Positions 1 through 7,216 of a stretch of 8,791 bases of DNA are shown piece after piece. The notes below the pieces were generated by a model that saw only the letters and a program-made list of their open reading frames with translations, was not told the origin of the DNA and did no database searches. The translations under genes were made by a program, and so were the position numbers. How positions within the stretch are numbered: the first letter of the stretch is position 1; each line of letters opens with the position of its first letter. Where the stretch lies: NCBI GenBank assembly GCA_002347705.1, contig DDWY01000025.1, forward strand, positions 1,041 to 9,831, read 5' to 3'. The stretch is from Anaerolineaceae bacterium UBA2274. Lineage in GTDB: Bacteria; Chloroflexota; Anaerolineae; Anaerolineales; Anaerolineaceae.

Positions 1-729
1 CATGAAACCAGCCCGGTGTTACCAATCCCAAATGGTGAAACTTTGCTCTCGGTGTCTTTTAAGCATCTTGCCGAAACCTTCAAGGACATTCGTCAGTACA
101 AAGTCTTCCTGCGTTATATGTTCGCCTTCCTGATCTACAACGACGGCATCATGATGCTGATGGACTTTGCAGCTATCATTGGCGCCACGCTTTTTGGGCT
201 GGAACAGGTGCAGTTAATCATATTCGTCATCATTATCCACATTACCGGCGCTTTGGGAGCCCTTACCTTCGGCAAACTTTCGGATGAAAAATCCAGCAAG
301 CGGGCGATCCTTTTTTCGCTTATCATCCTGATTGGCTCTCTGATCGCCCTTTTCTTCGTCAAATCAACTCTCGGCTTTTTCATCGTTGGCGCGTTTGCGG
401 GCTTCTCGCTCTCCGGCGCGCAGGCAGTCAGCCGCACAATGGTCAGCCAACTGGCACCTGAGGGTAAAACCACCGAGTTTTACGGTTTTCTTTCGGTGGC
501 AGGACGTACATCAACCTTCATTGGTCCCCTGGTCTTTGGTACCCTTTCTTACCGTATGTATAATTACTACGTCAATCATGGTTTGGATGTCGTGGCTGCT
601 GAAAAAGCTGGTCAATACTGGGGCATTGGGTCCATACTTGCATTCCTGGTGATCGGGATGATAATCCTGCTGAGCGTCAGAGAAGTCACCGCTTTAGAGC
701 CGATGATTTATCACAATAACCATAAATAG
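1..729 (+). CDS. MFS transporter, UMF1/Atg22-like family, C-terminal half (5' end outside window)
   Basis: This frame is open from the first base, so the gene starts upstream of the window; the GTG at 16 is only the first possible start inside it. The visible ~240 residues contain about six hydrophobic segments, roughly the second half of a 12-helix major facilitator. The first carries a YNDGI sequence (about nt 139-153) that I associate with UMF1/Atg22-like permeases. Between helices lie the charged loop LSDEKSSKR (about nt 280-306), the SGAQAVSRTMV stretch and a GPLVFG motif, all typical of this half. It should be an inner-membrane permease; the substrate cannot be read from sequence, and Atg22 relatives are linked to amino-acid efflux. 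galE follows after 13 nt, so the two are probably co-transcribed up to the terminator at 1759-1786. Confidence 0.85.
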   Translation, partial: HETSPVLPIPNGETLLSVSFKHLAETFKDIRQYKVFLRYMFAFLIYNDGIMMLMDFAAIIGATLFGLEQVQLIIFVIIIHITGALGALTFGKLSDEKSSKRAILFSLIILIGSLIALFFVKSTLGFFIVGAFAGFSLSGAQAVSRTMVSQLAPEGKTTEFYGFLSVAGRTSTFIGPLVFGTLSYRMYNYYVNHGLDVVAAEKAGQYWGIGSILAFLVIGMIILLSVREVTALEPMIYHNNHK

Positions 730-731
730 AT

Positions 732-737
732 GAGGAG
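732..737 (+). promoter_or_regulatory. Ribosome binding site of galE
   Basis: GAGGAG lies 5 nt upstream of the ATG at 743 and fixes that start. It sits in the 13-nt gap after the transporter stop, so galE needs no promoter of its own. Confidence 0.75.
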
Positions 738-742
738 TTAGC

Positions 743-1753
743 ATGAAAGTATTGATTTCCGGTGGAGCAGGTTATATCGGCAGTACGATCGCTTCGGCGC
801 TGCTCGACGGAGGGCATACCCCTGTTCTGCTCGACTCCCTGGTAACTGGCCGCAAGGAATTTACCAGAGACCGCATTTTCTATGAGGCCGATATCGCCGA
901 CCGGGCGATGGTGCGCACGATTTTCAGCGACCATCCGGATATCGAGGCAACCATCCACTGCGCCGCTTTGATTGTGGTGCCGGAATCGGTTGCCAAGCCC
1001 TACGAGTATTACAAAGAAAATGTCGTCAAATCCATGGAGTTCTTCAAACTCCTGGCTGAGTTGGGTCAGAAACGGGTTGTCTTCAGTTCTTCAGCTGCTG
1101 TTTATGACGTTGTTCCGGGCTTTATGGTCACCGAAGAATCCCCCCTGCGCCCGCTCAGCCCCTACTCCCGCACCAAGTACATGATGGAAATGGTGCTAAA
1201 AGACTTCTGCAGCGCCTACGGCCTGAACGCAATCGCTCTGCGCTACTTTAACCCCATTGGGGCTGACCCCAAAATGCGCACAGGGCTGCACATCCGCTAC
1301 CCCAGCCATCTGATTGGCAAGCTGGTGGAAGTTGCGCTCGGGCGCGAACCCGTTTTTAACCTGACCGGCATCGACTGGCCCACGCGTGATGGTTCTGGCA
1401 TCCGCGACTACATCCACGTCTGGGATCTTGCCCAGGCTCACATCCGGGCAGTGGAGCGTTTTGACAGTGTCATCGAGCAGGGTCGTGAAGAAGACGCCCC
1501 TTACACAGTTATCAACCTCGGCACAGGTCAGGGTGTGACGGTAAAAGAATTTGTGGCAGCTTTCGAAGATGTTTACGGGCAAAAGCTCCCGGTTTCTCTG
1601 CAGCCTCCCCGCCCAGGCGATGTGGCAGGTTCCTATGCAAACGCCGATAAAGCTGCCAGGCTGCTCGGTTGGAAAGCAGAGCTCACAATTGAGCAAGGCA
1701 TCGCTGACGCCCTGAAGTGGGGCAAGGTGCGCGACACCATCATTCACTACTAA
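743..1753 (+). CDS. galE: UDP-glucose 4-epimerase (extended SDR)
   Basis: The 336-aa product matches the usual GalE length (about 338 aa in E. coli). It interconverts UDP-glucose and UDP-galactose (possibly their N-acetyl forms) in the cytoplasm, using bound NAD. Visible motifs: the N-terminal Rossmann GGAGYIG (residues 7-13, GxxGxxG), the FSSSAAVY strand (114-121) with the active-site Ser/Ala region, the catalytic YxxxK (Y141-K145 in SPYSRTK), RYFNPIGA (167-174), and the GalE-type TRDGSGIRDYIHVWDLA (214-230). The last two motifs distinguish GalE from many other extended SDRs. The start is set by a GAGGAG ribosome site 5 nt upstream. The gene follows an MFS transporter and ends six bases before an intrinsic terminator. 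Its sugar nucleotide could feed the glycosyltransferases encoded downstream, although it lies in a separate transcription unit. Confidence 0.93.
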   Translation: MKVLISGGAGYIGSTIASALLDGGHTPVLLDSLVTGRKEFTRDRIFYEADIADRAMVRTIFSDHPDIEATIHCAALIVVPESVAKPYEYYKENVVKSMEFFKLLAELGQKRVVFSSSAAVYDVVPGFMVTEESPLRPLSPYSRTKYMMEMVLKDFCSAYGLNAIALRYFNPIGADPKMRTGLHIRYPSHLIGKLVEVALGREPVFNLTGIDWPTRDGSGIRDYIHVWDLAQAHIRAVERFDSVIEQGREEDAPYTVINLGTGQGVTVKEFVAAFEDVYGQKLPVSLQPPRPGDVAGSYANADKAARLLGWKAELTIEQGIADALKWGKVRDTIIHY

Positions 1754-1758
1754 ACTTC

Positions 1759-1786
1759 AGACCGGGGTTACAGCTCCGGTCTTTTT
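1759..1786 (+). terminator. Rho-independent terminator after galE
   Basis: A 9-bp hairpin: left arm AGACCGGGG (1759-1767), loop TTACAG (1768-1773), right arm CTCCGGTCT (1774-1782). All pairs are Watson-Crick except one G-T. It runs into a T5 tract at 1782-1786. It starts 6 nt after the galE stop, so it closes the transporter-galE unit. Confidence 0.88.
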
Positions 1787-1799
1787 AACGGGAATCCCT

Positions 1800-1805
1800 T
1801 ATAAT
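1800..1805 (+). promoter_or_regulatory. Putative -10 box (TATAAT) for the 105-aa gene
   Basis: A perfect TATAAT lies 22 nt upstream of the ATG at 1828 and just after the galE terminator, where a new promoter is needed. No good -35 box is seen at 16-18 nt; that position falls inside the terminator stem. Transcription would start near 1812, leaving a leader of about 16 nt with room only for the ribosome site. Confidence 0.5.
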
Positions 1806-1816
1806 TATTGAACAAG

Positions 1817-1822
1817 AAGGAG
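1817..1822 (+). promoter_or_regulatory. Ribosome binding site of the 105-aa gene
   Basis: AAGGAG ends 5 nt before the ATG at 1828. This near-consensus site is the main evidence that the short unrecognised reading frame is translated. Confidence 0.75.
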
Positions 1823-1827
1823 TCCTG

Positions 1828-2145
1828 ATGAGTCTTTTAAATCGCATTTTTGGTGAACCTGAAATCCGCGCCCTGGACGCGCACAGCAAGGCTGAGGTTA
1901 AACAGATGACCGAAGAGTTGGTTAAAATTGGCCGCCTGGATGACTTTATCTCGATAACTCCTGGTGGACCTTTTGACATCCAGTGCCACCACCGCGACGC
2001 CAAGCAGATTGGCAGAAGGCTGAATCAGATGGGCGGAGTGCCCTTGATGATGGCAGTACGGCAGACCGTCAAGTACAAACTCAAGGACGTCCTGGCAGAG
2101 CATCTCGACCACTGCTGGAAAGGCATTGGAGACTGGCAGGTATAA
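1828..2145 (+). CDS. Conserved-looking hypothetical protein, 105 aa
   Basis: I do not recognise this protein as a named family. It looks like a real gene: it has a strong AAGGAG site at ideal spacing, a TATAAT box behind it, and fills the space between a terminator and the next promoter. The product is soluble, with no signal peptide or membrane segment. An acidic/basic N-terminal helix (about residues 12-37) is followed by a short strand-like stretch, then a predicted helical second half ending in WKGIGDW (97-103). Two Cys/His clusters stand out, C53-H54-H55 and H92-x2-H95-C96, and could bind a metal, although the spacing matches no classical zinc finger. The phrase RRLNQMGG (63-70) followed by the terminal GIGxW motif feels like a small family signature. 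It appears monocistronic. Confidence 0.72.
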   Translation: MSLLNRIFGEPEIRALDAHSKAEVKQMTEELVKIGRLDDFISITPGGPFDIQCHHRDAKQIGRRLNQMGGVPLMMAVRQTVKYKLKDVLAEHLDHCWKGIGDWQV

Positions 2146-2214
2146 ATTGCTTCCAGGAAAACATGGCATGCTATTGCCCCATGTGATAGCCGAAGGGCCA
2201 GCAGAGATTCTCAA

Positions 2215-2223
2215 TGTTATAAT
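2215..2223 (+). promoter_or_regulatory. Putative extended -10 promoter of the ridA-led operon
   Basis: TGTTATAAT is a TGn extended -10 element joined to a perfect TATAAT (2218-2223), 30 nt before the ridA ATG. Extended -10 promoters can work without a good -35 box, and none is evident upstream. It probably drives the whole collinear run from 2254 to 8174, because no terminator is visible within that run. Confidence 0.55.
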
Positions 2224-2253
2224 TCCTGTACTACATCCTGAAAAGAGGTAATT

Positions 2254-2652
2254 ATGAGTTCTTGCACCAAACGGGAAGTCGTTACTTGCTCAAATGCCCC
2301 CAAAGCCATCGGACCTTATTCTGTCGCTATCGCCACAGACCACCTGGTTTTCGTCAGCGGTCAGCTCGGAATTGACCCCATCAGCGGCTCAATCGTGGAA
2401 GGCGGCATTCAAGCCCAAACGCGAACCGCCCTCACAAACCTCAAATCCGTGCTTGAAAGTGCTGGCTCCAGCCTTGAACAAGTGGTCAAGACCACTGTTT
2501 TTCTGACCGATATGGCGCAGTTTGCCGAAATGAATGGCGTTTATGCTGAATTTTTCACCTCCGACTATCCTGCCCGCTCAGCCATCCAGGTGGCTGCCCT
2601 GCCAAAGGGAGGCATCGTTGAAGTTGAAGCTATCGCGGTTCTGCCGTCTTAG
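2254..2652 (+). CDS. ridA: RidA family 2-iminobutanoate/2-iminopropanoate deaminase (YjgF/YER057c/UK114)
   Basis: The 132-aa length is typical of RidA, a small trimeric cytoplasmic enzyme. It hydrolyses reactive enamine/imine intermediates such as 2-aminoacrylate, released by PLP enzymes, to keto acids and ammonia. Signature segments are all present: APKAIGPYS (residues 15-23) with the active-site Tyr (Y22), FVSGQLG (33-39) with S35, the PARSAIQVAALPKGG stretch (106-120) with the catalytic arginine R108, and VEVEAIAV at the C-terminus with E123. These correspond to Y17, S30, R105 and E120 of E. coli RidA. The E. coli C107 position is Ala here, a common substitution in bacterial RidA. The start has an AGAGG site at 2244-2248. 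It leads an operon whose last gene is a PLP enzyme expected to generate 2-aminoacrylate. Confidence 0.93.
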   Translation: MSSCTKREVVTCSNAPKAIGPYSVAIATDHLVFVSGQLGIDPISGSIVEGGIQAQTRTALTNLKSVLESAGSSLEQVVKTTVFLTDMAQFAEMNGVYAEFFTSDYPARSAIQVAALPKGGIVEVEAIAVLPS

Positions 2653-2706
2653 CATCAAGCTCAGCAGCGATTACTGACAGGAAAAACCCTGGAATACCGG
2701 AAAACT

Positions 2707-3705
2707 ATGCTCCCAAGCGTCTCTGTAATCATTCCCTGCCGGAATGAAGAAAAAACCATCCACCTTGTTTTGGCTGCCCTATACAGCCAAAGCTACCCCC
2801 GCGAACTCTTGCAGGTGGTAATTGCGGATGGATTCTCGGAGGACCTTACCCGCCAGAAGGTTGCGGACTTTAAGACCGCTCACACCGGTCTTGACCTGCT
2901 GGTGGTGGACAATCCACAGCGCATCATTCCGGCCGGATTGAATGCCGCAATTCACGCTTCCAACGGCGACATTATTGTTCGCATGGATGCGCATTCCATC
3001 CCAAACCCGGATTACGTTGCGCTTTGCGTGGATGCCCTTGAGAGAAATCTTGCCCAAAACGTCGGCGGCGTGTGGGATATCCAACCCGGAAAGGATACCT
3101 GGATCGCGCGTTCAATAGCCGCGGCAGCAGGCAACCCACTGGCTGTTGGGGATGCCCATTACCGATTCACGGACAAAGCAGACTATGTGGACACCGTCCC
3201 TTATGGCTCCTACAAGCGGGATCTTTTTGAGCAAATCGGACTCTTTGACGAAACTCTGCTGGCAAACGAAGACTATGAACTCAACACGCGCATCCTCCAA
3301 AGCGGCGGAAAAATCTGGCTCGACCCCAAGATCCGCTGCACTTACTTCGCCCGCGCCAATCTGCGCGCGCTCGCGAAACAATACTATGGATATGGCTATT
3401 GGAAGGTCCAAATGCTGAAGCGCTACCCAGAGACCTTGCGCTGGCGCCAGGCTCTGCCGCCTGCGTTTCTCTTGGGCTTAGTGGTTACATTACTGGCAGG
3501 GTTTTTCTGGAAACCATTCCTGGTTCTCTTCGCATTGGTGTTGGGCTTGTATTTTCTAATCCTTCTCAGCGTTGGCACACACATTGCAATCAAAAAAAGA
3601 GATATACTGATGATGATTGGCATACCACTTGCCATCACAACAATGCATTTTTCCTGGGGCGCTGGCTTTATTGCCGGTGCATTCGGTGTTCGGAAGAATA
3701 AATGA
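2707..3705 (+). CDS. Family 2 glycosyltransferase, ExoA-like, membrane-anchored
   Basis: A 332-aa inverting GT-A glycosyltransferase that should transfer a sugar from a nucleotide donor to a lipid-linked acceptor at the inner face of the membrane. The fold opens with VSVIIPCRNEE (residues 5-15). The metal/nucleotide site is RMDAHSIPNPDY (92-103); its DAH (94-96) takes the place of DXD, as in succinoglycan ExoA-type enzymes. The acceptor-side ED motif is NEDYELN (187-193), where the catalytic base is expected. Two or three hydrophobic helices follow from about 251 to 325. The start has only a weak GGA site 5 nt upstream, but the first strand begins four residues in, so ATG 2707 fits the fold. 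The stop overlaps the next start (ATGA at 3702-3705), implying translational coupling. Linkage and sugar cannot be deduced. Confidence 0.88.
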   Translation: MLPSVSVIIPCRNEEKTIHLVLAALYSQSYPRELLQVVIADGFSEDLTRQKVADFKTAHTGLDLLVVDNPQRIIPAGLNAAIHASNGDIIVRMDAHSIPNPDYVALCVDALERNLAQNVGGVWDIQPGKDTWIARSIAAAAGNPLAVGDAHYRFTDKADYVDTVPYGSYKRDLFEQIGLFDETLLANEDYELNTRILQSGGKIWLDPKIRCTYFARANLRALAKQYYGYGYWKVQMLKRYPETLRWRQALPPAFLLGLVVTLLAGFFWKPFLVLFALVLGLYFLILLSVGTHIAIKKRDILMMIGIPLAITTMHFSWGAGFIAGAFGVRKNK

Positions 3706-5129
3706 CAAACACAAGTGCTGGAGCCTACAATACTAAGTTTCGCCTTAAACCTCCAGATCTACGTGCCATTTTAGTTCTGGGTGATCTTTTGGCTGCTGTT
3801 ATAGCTCTTGGAATTTCTCTTTATGTTTGGGCATCGGGGGATAGTTGGTATCGTTTTTCCGTGGAATTTCTGAAGTATCGTGCTCCGGCCTGGTTTTACC
3901 TCTTACCCTTAATTTGGATCATCCTGCTGGTAGATACCTATGACACCCAGAAATCAGCAAATTTACGTCAGACACTGCGCAGTATCGGGACGGTGTTCCT
4001 GGTATCTGCCATCATTTACCTGGCCGTCTACTTTGCGGTTGAGCCGAATTCATTACCCCGCCTGGGGGTTGCGGTTTTTATCGTTTCAGCCACAGTCCTG
4101 ACGCTACTCTGGCGTGTAATTTATGTCCGCACCTTTACCTCCGTTGCAAGCCAACAACGCGTCTTGATCATTGGCGCAGGCAAAGCCGGCTCCGCCCTGG
4201 TGGAGGTCATCTCCGAACTCGATCCGCCTCCCTTTAGATTGATCGGACTGATTGATGACGATCCCTCCAAACTTGGCACCGCCATCCAGGGCTATCCAAT
4301 CCTTGGCAATCACGAAAGCATGGTGGAGATTATCGCCAACCAGGGTATAACCGACCTGATTTTGGCAATTTCCAATGAAATGAATCACGGGATGTTTCAA
4401 AGCATCCTGACTGCCCAGGAAGAGGGCATCAACCTGACCACCATGACAGACACCTACGAGAGTCTCTCGGGACGTGTGCCAATTGACCTGCTCGAATCAG
4501 ATTGGGTTGTGCGCTCTTTCCTTGATCGCGCACCTACCAGCGGTTTTTACCGTCTTGCCAAGCGCCTGATGGACCTGGCGCTGGGTCTGATCGGACTTAT
4601 CGCGCTGGTGATCCTGTTCCCTTTGCTTGCCCTCGTAATTCTGCTTGATTCCGGTCGGCCAATCATCTTCACTCAACAACGCCTGGGAAAAGGTGGAAAG
4701 CCGTACACCATCTTCAAATTGCGTACCATGAAGTCTAATTCGGACATGGAAAAAGAAGCGCTTGTGACTGCCACCAATGATCCTCGCATCACGCGCATCG
4801 GAAGATTGTTACGAAAAGCCCACCTGGATGAACTGCCTCAGATCATCAACGTTTTACGCGGTGAAATGAGCTTTGTGGGGCCCCGATCCGAGCGTGTCGA
4901 GTTGGTGCGGGTTTTCCAGAAGGAAGTACCCTTCTATCGTGCACGCATGCTGGTCAAACCGGGTATCACCGGATGGGCTCAAATTCACCAGGCCTATGCT
5001 GAGACCATTGCAGAGACCGTCACCAAACTGCAGTACGATCTGTATTACATCGAACATGCATCCATCTGGATGGACATCAATATCCTGCTGCGCACCGTTG
5101 GCTCCGTGTTGGGGTTCAAAGGGCGCTAA
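3702..5129 (+). CDS. Polyprenyl-phosphate sugar phosphotransferase (WbaP/ExoY-type, polytopic)
   Basis: This 475-aa enzyme should start glycan assembly by moving a sugar-1-phosphate onto undecaprenyl phosphate. The architecture is that of long (WbaP-like) members: N-terminal hydrophobic helices (about residues 21-42, 64-78, 97-113, 120-140), a Rossmann-like cytoplasmic domain opening with VLIIGAGKAG (154-163), then the bacterial sugar transferase domain (about 284-475). The last contains a re-entrant hydrophobic helix (289-315), FKLRTMKS (338-345), the catalytic Asp-Glu pair D376-E377 in LDELPQ, NVLRGEMSFVGPRSE (383-397) and KPGITGWAQ (419-427). Its ATG overlaps the glycosyltransferase stop. 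The first ~64 codons have only about a third G/C in third position, clearly below the mid-gene region, possibly a mosaic or a codon-ramp effect. Donor sugar is unknown; galactose or glucose would fit the nearby galE. Confidence 0.92.
   Translation: MTNTSAGAYNTKFRLKPPDLRAILVLGDLLAAVIALGISLYVWASGDSWYRFSVEFLKYRAPAWFYLLPLIWIILLVDTYDTQKSANLRQTLRSIGTVFLVSAIIYLAVYFAVEPNSLPRLGVAVFIVSATVLTLLWRVIYVRTFTSVASQQRVLIIGAGKAGSALVEVISELDPPPFRLIGLIDDDPSKLGTAIQGYPILGNHESMVEIIANQGITDLILAISNEMNHGMFQSILTAQEEGINLTTMTDTYESLSGRVPIDLLESDWVVRSFLDRAPTSGFYRLAKRLMDLALGLIGLIALVILFPLLALVILLDSGRPIIFTQQRLGKGGKPYTIFKLRTMKSNSDMEKEALVTATNDPRITRIGRLLRKAHLDELPQIINVLRGEMSFVGPRSERVELVRVFQKEVPFYRARMLVKPGITGWAQIHQAYAETIAETVTKLQYDLYYIEHASIWMDINILLRTVGSVLGFKGR
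5118..5123 (+). promoter_or_regulatory. Ribosome binding site of the first FemAB gene
   Basis: AAAGGG lies inside the last codons of the sugar transferase, 9 nt before ATG 5133. The start is only 3 nt after the upstream stop, so coupling probably adds to this modest site. Confidence 0.45.
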
Positions 5130-5132
5130 TCT

Positions 5133-6104
5133 ATGAACGAGACCAGCCAACCAATTTCCAACACACCCCATTTGCTTCAGAGCCCGCTCTGGGGGCTGTT
5201 TAAGGCTGAGTTTGGCTGGGAGCCCGAAGTTTTTAGCAGTCAGACTGCCCAGGCGCAAGTGCTCTTTCGCAAATTGCCTTTGGGTTTCAGCATTGCCTAC
5301 CTGCCAAAAGGTCCGGTTGGCAAGAATTGGGCATCCCTTTGGGATCAAATAGATGTTGCCTGCAAGCAGCACCACGCTATCTTCCTGCAGGTAGAGCCCG
5401 ACCTTAGTGAAGGCGATCTGACTACAGAACTTGCAGAACAGATGCAAGGTTTCGCGGTGGAACCCCACACCATCCAGCCCCGCAGCACAATCCTGGTGGA
5501 TCTGAGGGCTGATGAAGCAGAGCTATTGGCGAACATGAAGCAAAAAACACGCTACAACATTCGCCTGGCTGAGAAAAAAGGCGTGGTGGTCCGGGAAACG
5601 AATGACATTCAAGGCTTCTACAACCTGATGCAGACCACTGGCACGCGTGATGGTTTTGCCGTGCATGACATTTCCTATTACCAGAAAGCTTTTGACATCT
5701 TCTCGCCATCTGGAGCTTGCGTTTTGCTTGGCGCCTTTCATGACGAGAAACCCCTGGCATATCTGATGCTCTTTCTTTCAGGGGAGCGTTCCTGGTATTT
5801 TTACGGCGCGTCCGATGACGCCAGCCGCAACCTGATGCCCACCTATCTGCTACAATGGGAAGCCATGCGCTGGTCCAAAGCCCACGGTGCCAGAACTTAC
5901 GACCTGTGGGGCATACCCGACGCCAGCGCCGAAGAACTTGAGGAGGAATTTACGCAACGCAGCGATGGGCTTTGGGGAGTGTACCGCTTCAAACGCGGCT
6001 TTGGCGGTGAGGTGGTGCGCTCCGTGCCGGCTTATGTTCGGGTTTACAAGCCTTTTTTGTATCGTGTGTACCAGAAAATTCGAGCCGGAAGAATGGCAGA
6101 CTGA
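5133..6104 (+). CDS. FemAB-family aminoacyltransferase, first tandem copy
   Basis: A 323-aa protein of the FemAB/MurM family (tandem GNAT-like domains), enzymes that move an amino acid from aminoacyl-tRNA to the stem peptide of lipid II or its precursor on the cytoplasmic side. Recognisable segments: the opening HLLQSPLWGLFKAEFGW (residues 13-29), YLPKGPV (56-62), the basic MKQKTRYNIRLAEKKG (135-150), YFYGAS (222-227), PTYLLQWEAMRW (236-247), YDLWGIPD (256-263) and LWGVYRFKRGFGG (280-292). There is no long coiled-coil arm between the halves, so it resembles the short Weissella FemX form rather than S. aureus FemA. No signal peptide or membrane helix is visible. It starts 3 nt after the sugar transferase and ends 2 nt before its paralogue. 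The amino acid and acceptor cannot be predicted; a glycan acceptor is possible given the neighbours. Confidence 0.88.
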   Translation: MNETSQPISNTPHLLQSPLWGLFKAEFGWEPEVFSSQTAQAQVLFRKLPLGFSIAYLPKGPVGKNWASLWDQIDVACKQHHAIFLQVEPDLSEGDLTTELAEQMQGFAVEPHTIQPRSTILVDLRADEAELLANMKQKTRYNIRLAEKKGVVVRETNDIQGFYNLMQTTGTRDGFAVHDISYYQKAFDIFSPSGACVLLGAFHDEKPLAYLMLFLSGERSWYFYGASDDASRNLMPTYLLQWEAMRWSKAHGARTYDLWGIPDASAEELEEEFTQRSDGLWGVYRFKRGFGGEVVRSVPAYVRVYKPFLYRVYQKIRAGRMAD

Positions 6105-6106
6105 AG

Positions 6107-7216
6107 ATGATCAGGCTGGAAGAAGACCGAATTCCGGATTGGAACCAGCTCCTGCTGCAGTTCCCCGACGCGCATATCCTGCAAACGTCGCAATGGGCAG
6201 AAGCCAAGAAGCAAAACGGCTGGAGCCCCATGTACTTCCGGGAAGGCAGCGATCCTGAGGCTCCTGAAGGGCTTGCCCTGATCTTACGCCGAGAGATATC
6301 CCTGGCAGGGTTGAAATTCAACGTGCTCTATGCGCCAAAAGGACCGGTTGTGCATTGGCAGTACCAATCTGCAGTGTCGCGCATGATTGACGCCTTGCAG
6401 GACATCTGCTGCCAGGAAAAAGCAATTTTCATCAAGGTTGATCCAGACGTGCTGCTTGGCACGGGTATTCCCGGTGGGGAAGATGAAGTTCCCGCTCCGC
6501 AGGGACTCGCTCTGCAAGATGAGTTAAAGAGGCGTGGCTGGCAGTTCTCCCAAGATCAGATCCAGTTCCGTAATTCTGTCTTGCTGGATTTGAGAAAAAG
6601 CGAAGACGAAGTGCTGGCCGCGATGAAGCAGAAAACGCGCTACAACATCCGCCTGGCAGCCCGCAAGGGAGTGCGGGTGAGGCTGGGGGAAATCGCTGAA
6701 CTGCCTATGCTCTACAAAATGTACGCTGAAACAGCAGTTCGGGATGGTTTCGTAATTCGCCATGCGGACTACTATCTTAATACCTGGCGTATGTTCATTG
6801 AAGTAGATATGGCGAAGATTCTGATTGCTGAGGTTGAAGAACAGCCGGTTGCCGCCTTGATTCTCTTCCATTTCAATGGCAGCGCGCGCTACATGTTTGG
6901 CATGTCCACTGAGAACTACCGCGAATTGATGCCCAATTACCTGCTGCAGTGGGAAGCTATGCGGCTGGCCAAGCAGCTCGGCTGCCATACGTATGATATG
7001 TGGGGCGCGCCGGAAGTCTTTGACGAGAGCGATTCCATGTGGGGAGTTTTCCGCTTCAAACAGGGTTTCAATGGGGTCACCACTCGCACCCTGGGCGCCT
7101 GGGATTACACCACCCGACCCGGTCTTTATCGCCGCTACACGGAAACACTGCCCAAAGTGCTCAATCTGCTGCGCCGACGTGGATTGAAAGCCAACAAAAG
7201 GAGCCTGAATGATTGA
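6107..7216 (+). CDS. FemAB-family aminoacyltransferase, second tandem copy
   Basis: A 369-aa paralogue of the preceding gene with the same motif order: HILQTSQWAEAKKQNGW (residues 23-39), YAPKGPV (75-81), MKQKTRYNIRLAARKG (173-188), YMFGMS (262-267), PNYLLQWEAMRLAK (276-289), YDMWGAPE (296-303) and MWGVFRFKQGFNG (311-323). It is longer in three places: the N-terminus (about 10 residues more before the Trp-containing opener), a 15-20 residue acidic/Gly-Pro insert around 118-137, and a basic C-terminal tail rich in Arg/Lys (350-367). The ATG lies 2 nt after the upstream stop with no good ribosome site, so translation should depend on coupling. It overlaps the next gene by 8 nt. By analogy with FemX/FemA/FemB series, the two copies may add successive residues to one bridge or side chain; this is inference. 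Confidence 0.88.
   Translation: MIRLEEDRIPDWNQLLLQFPDAHILQTSQWAEAKKQNGWSPMYFREGSDPEAPEGLALILRREISLAGLKFNVLYAPKGPVVHWQYQSAVSRMIDALQDICCQEKAIFIKVDPDVLLGTGIPGGEDEVPAPQGLALQDELKRRGWQFSQDQIQFRNSVLLDLRKSEDEVLAAMKQKTRYNIRLAARKGVRVRLGEIAELPMLYKMYAETAVRDGFVIRHADYYLNTWRMFIEVDMAKILIAEVEEQPVAALILFHFNGSARYMFGMSTENYRELMPNYLLQWEAMRLAKQLGCHTYDMWGAPEVFDESDSMWGVFRFKQGFNGVTTRTLGAWDYTTRPGLYRRYTETLPKVLNLLRRRGLKANKRSLND
7196..7203 (+). promoter_or_regulatory. Ribosome binding site of the desulfhydrase gene
   Basis: AAAAGGAG ends 5 nt before ATG 7209. It lies within the end of the second FemAB gene and decides for the 8-nt overlapping start. It is the strongest ribosome site in the downstream half of the operon. 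Confidence 0.75.

Noticed and set aside
1196..1747. 183-codon open frame on the - strand opposite galE
   Set aside because: It lies wholly inside the confident galE gene, resembles no family and has no ribosome site. It is a by-product of GC-rich codon use.
2161..2184. Possible hairpin ACATGG...CCATGT after the 105-aa gene
   Set aside because: The stem is only six pairs, the loop is 12 nt and no T tract follows, so I do not call it a terminator.
4854..5468. 204-codon open frame on the - strand across the sugar transferase/FemAB junction
   Set aside because: It overlaps two well-supported genes with intact motifs, and its translation shows no domain.
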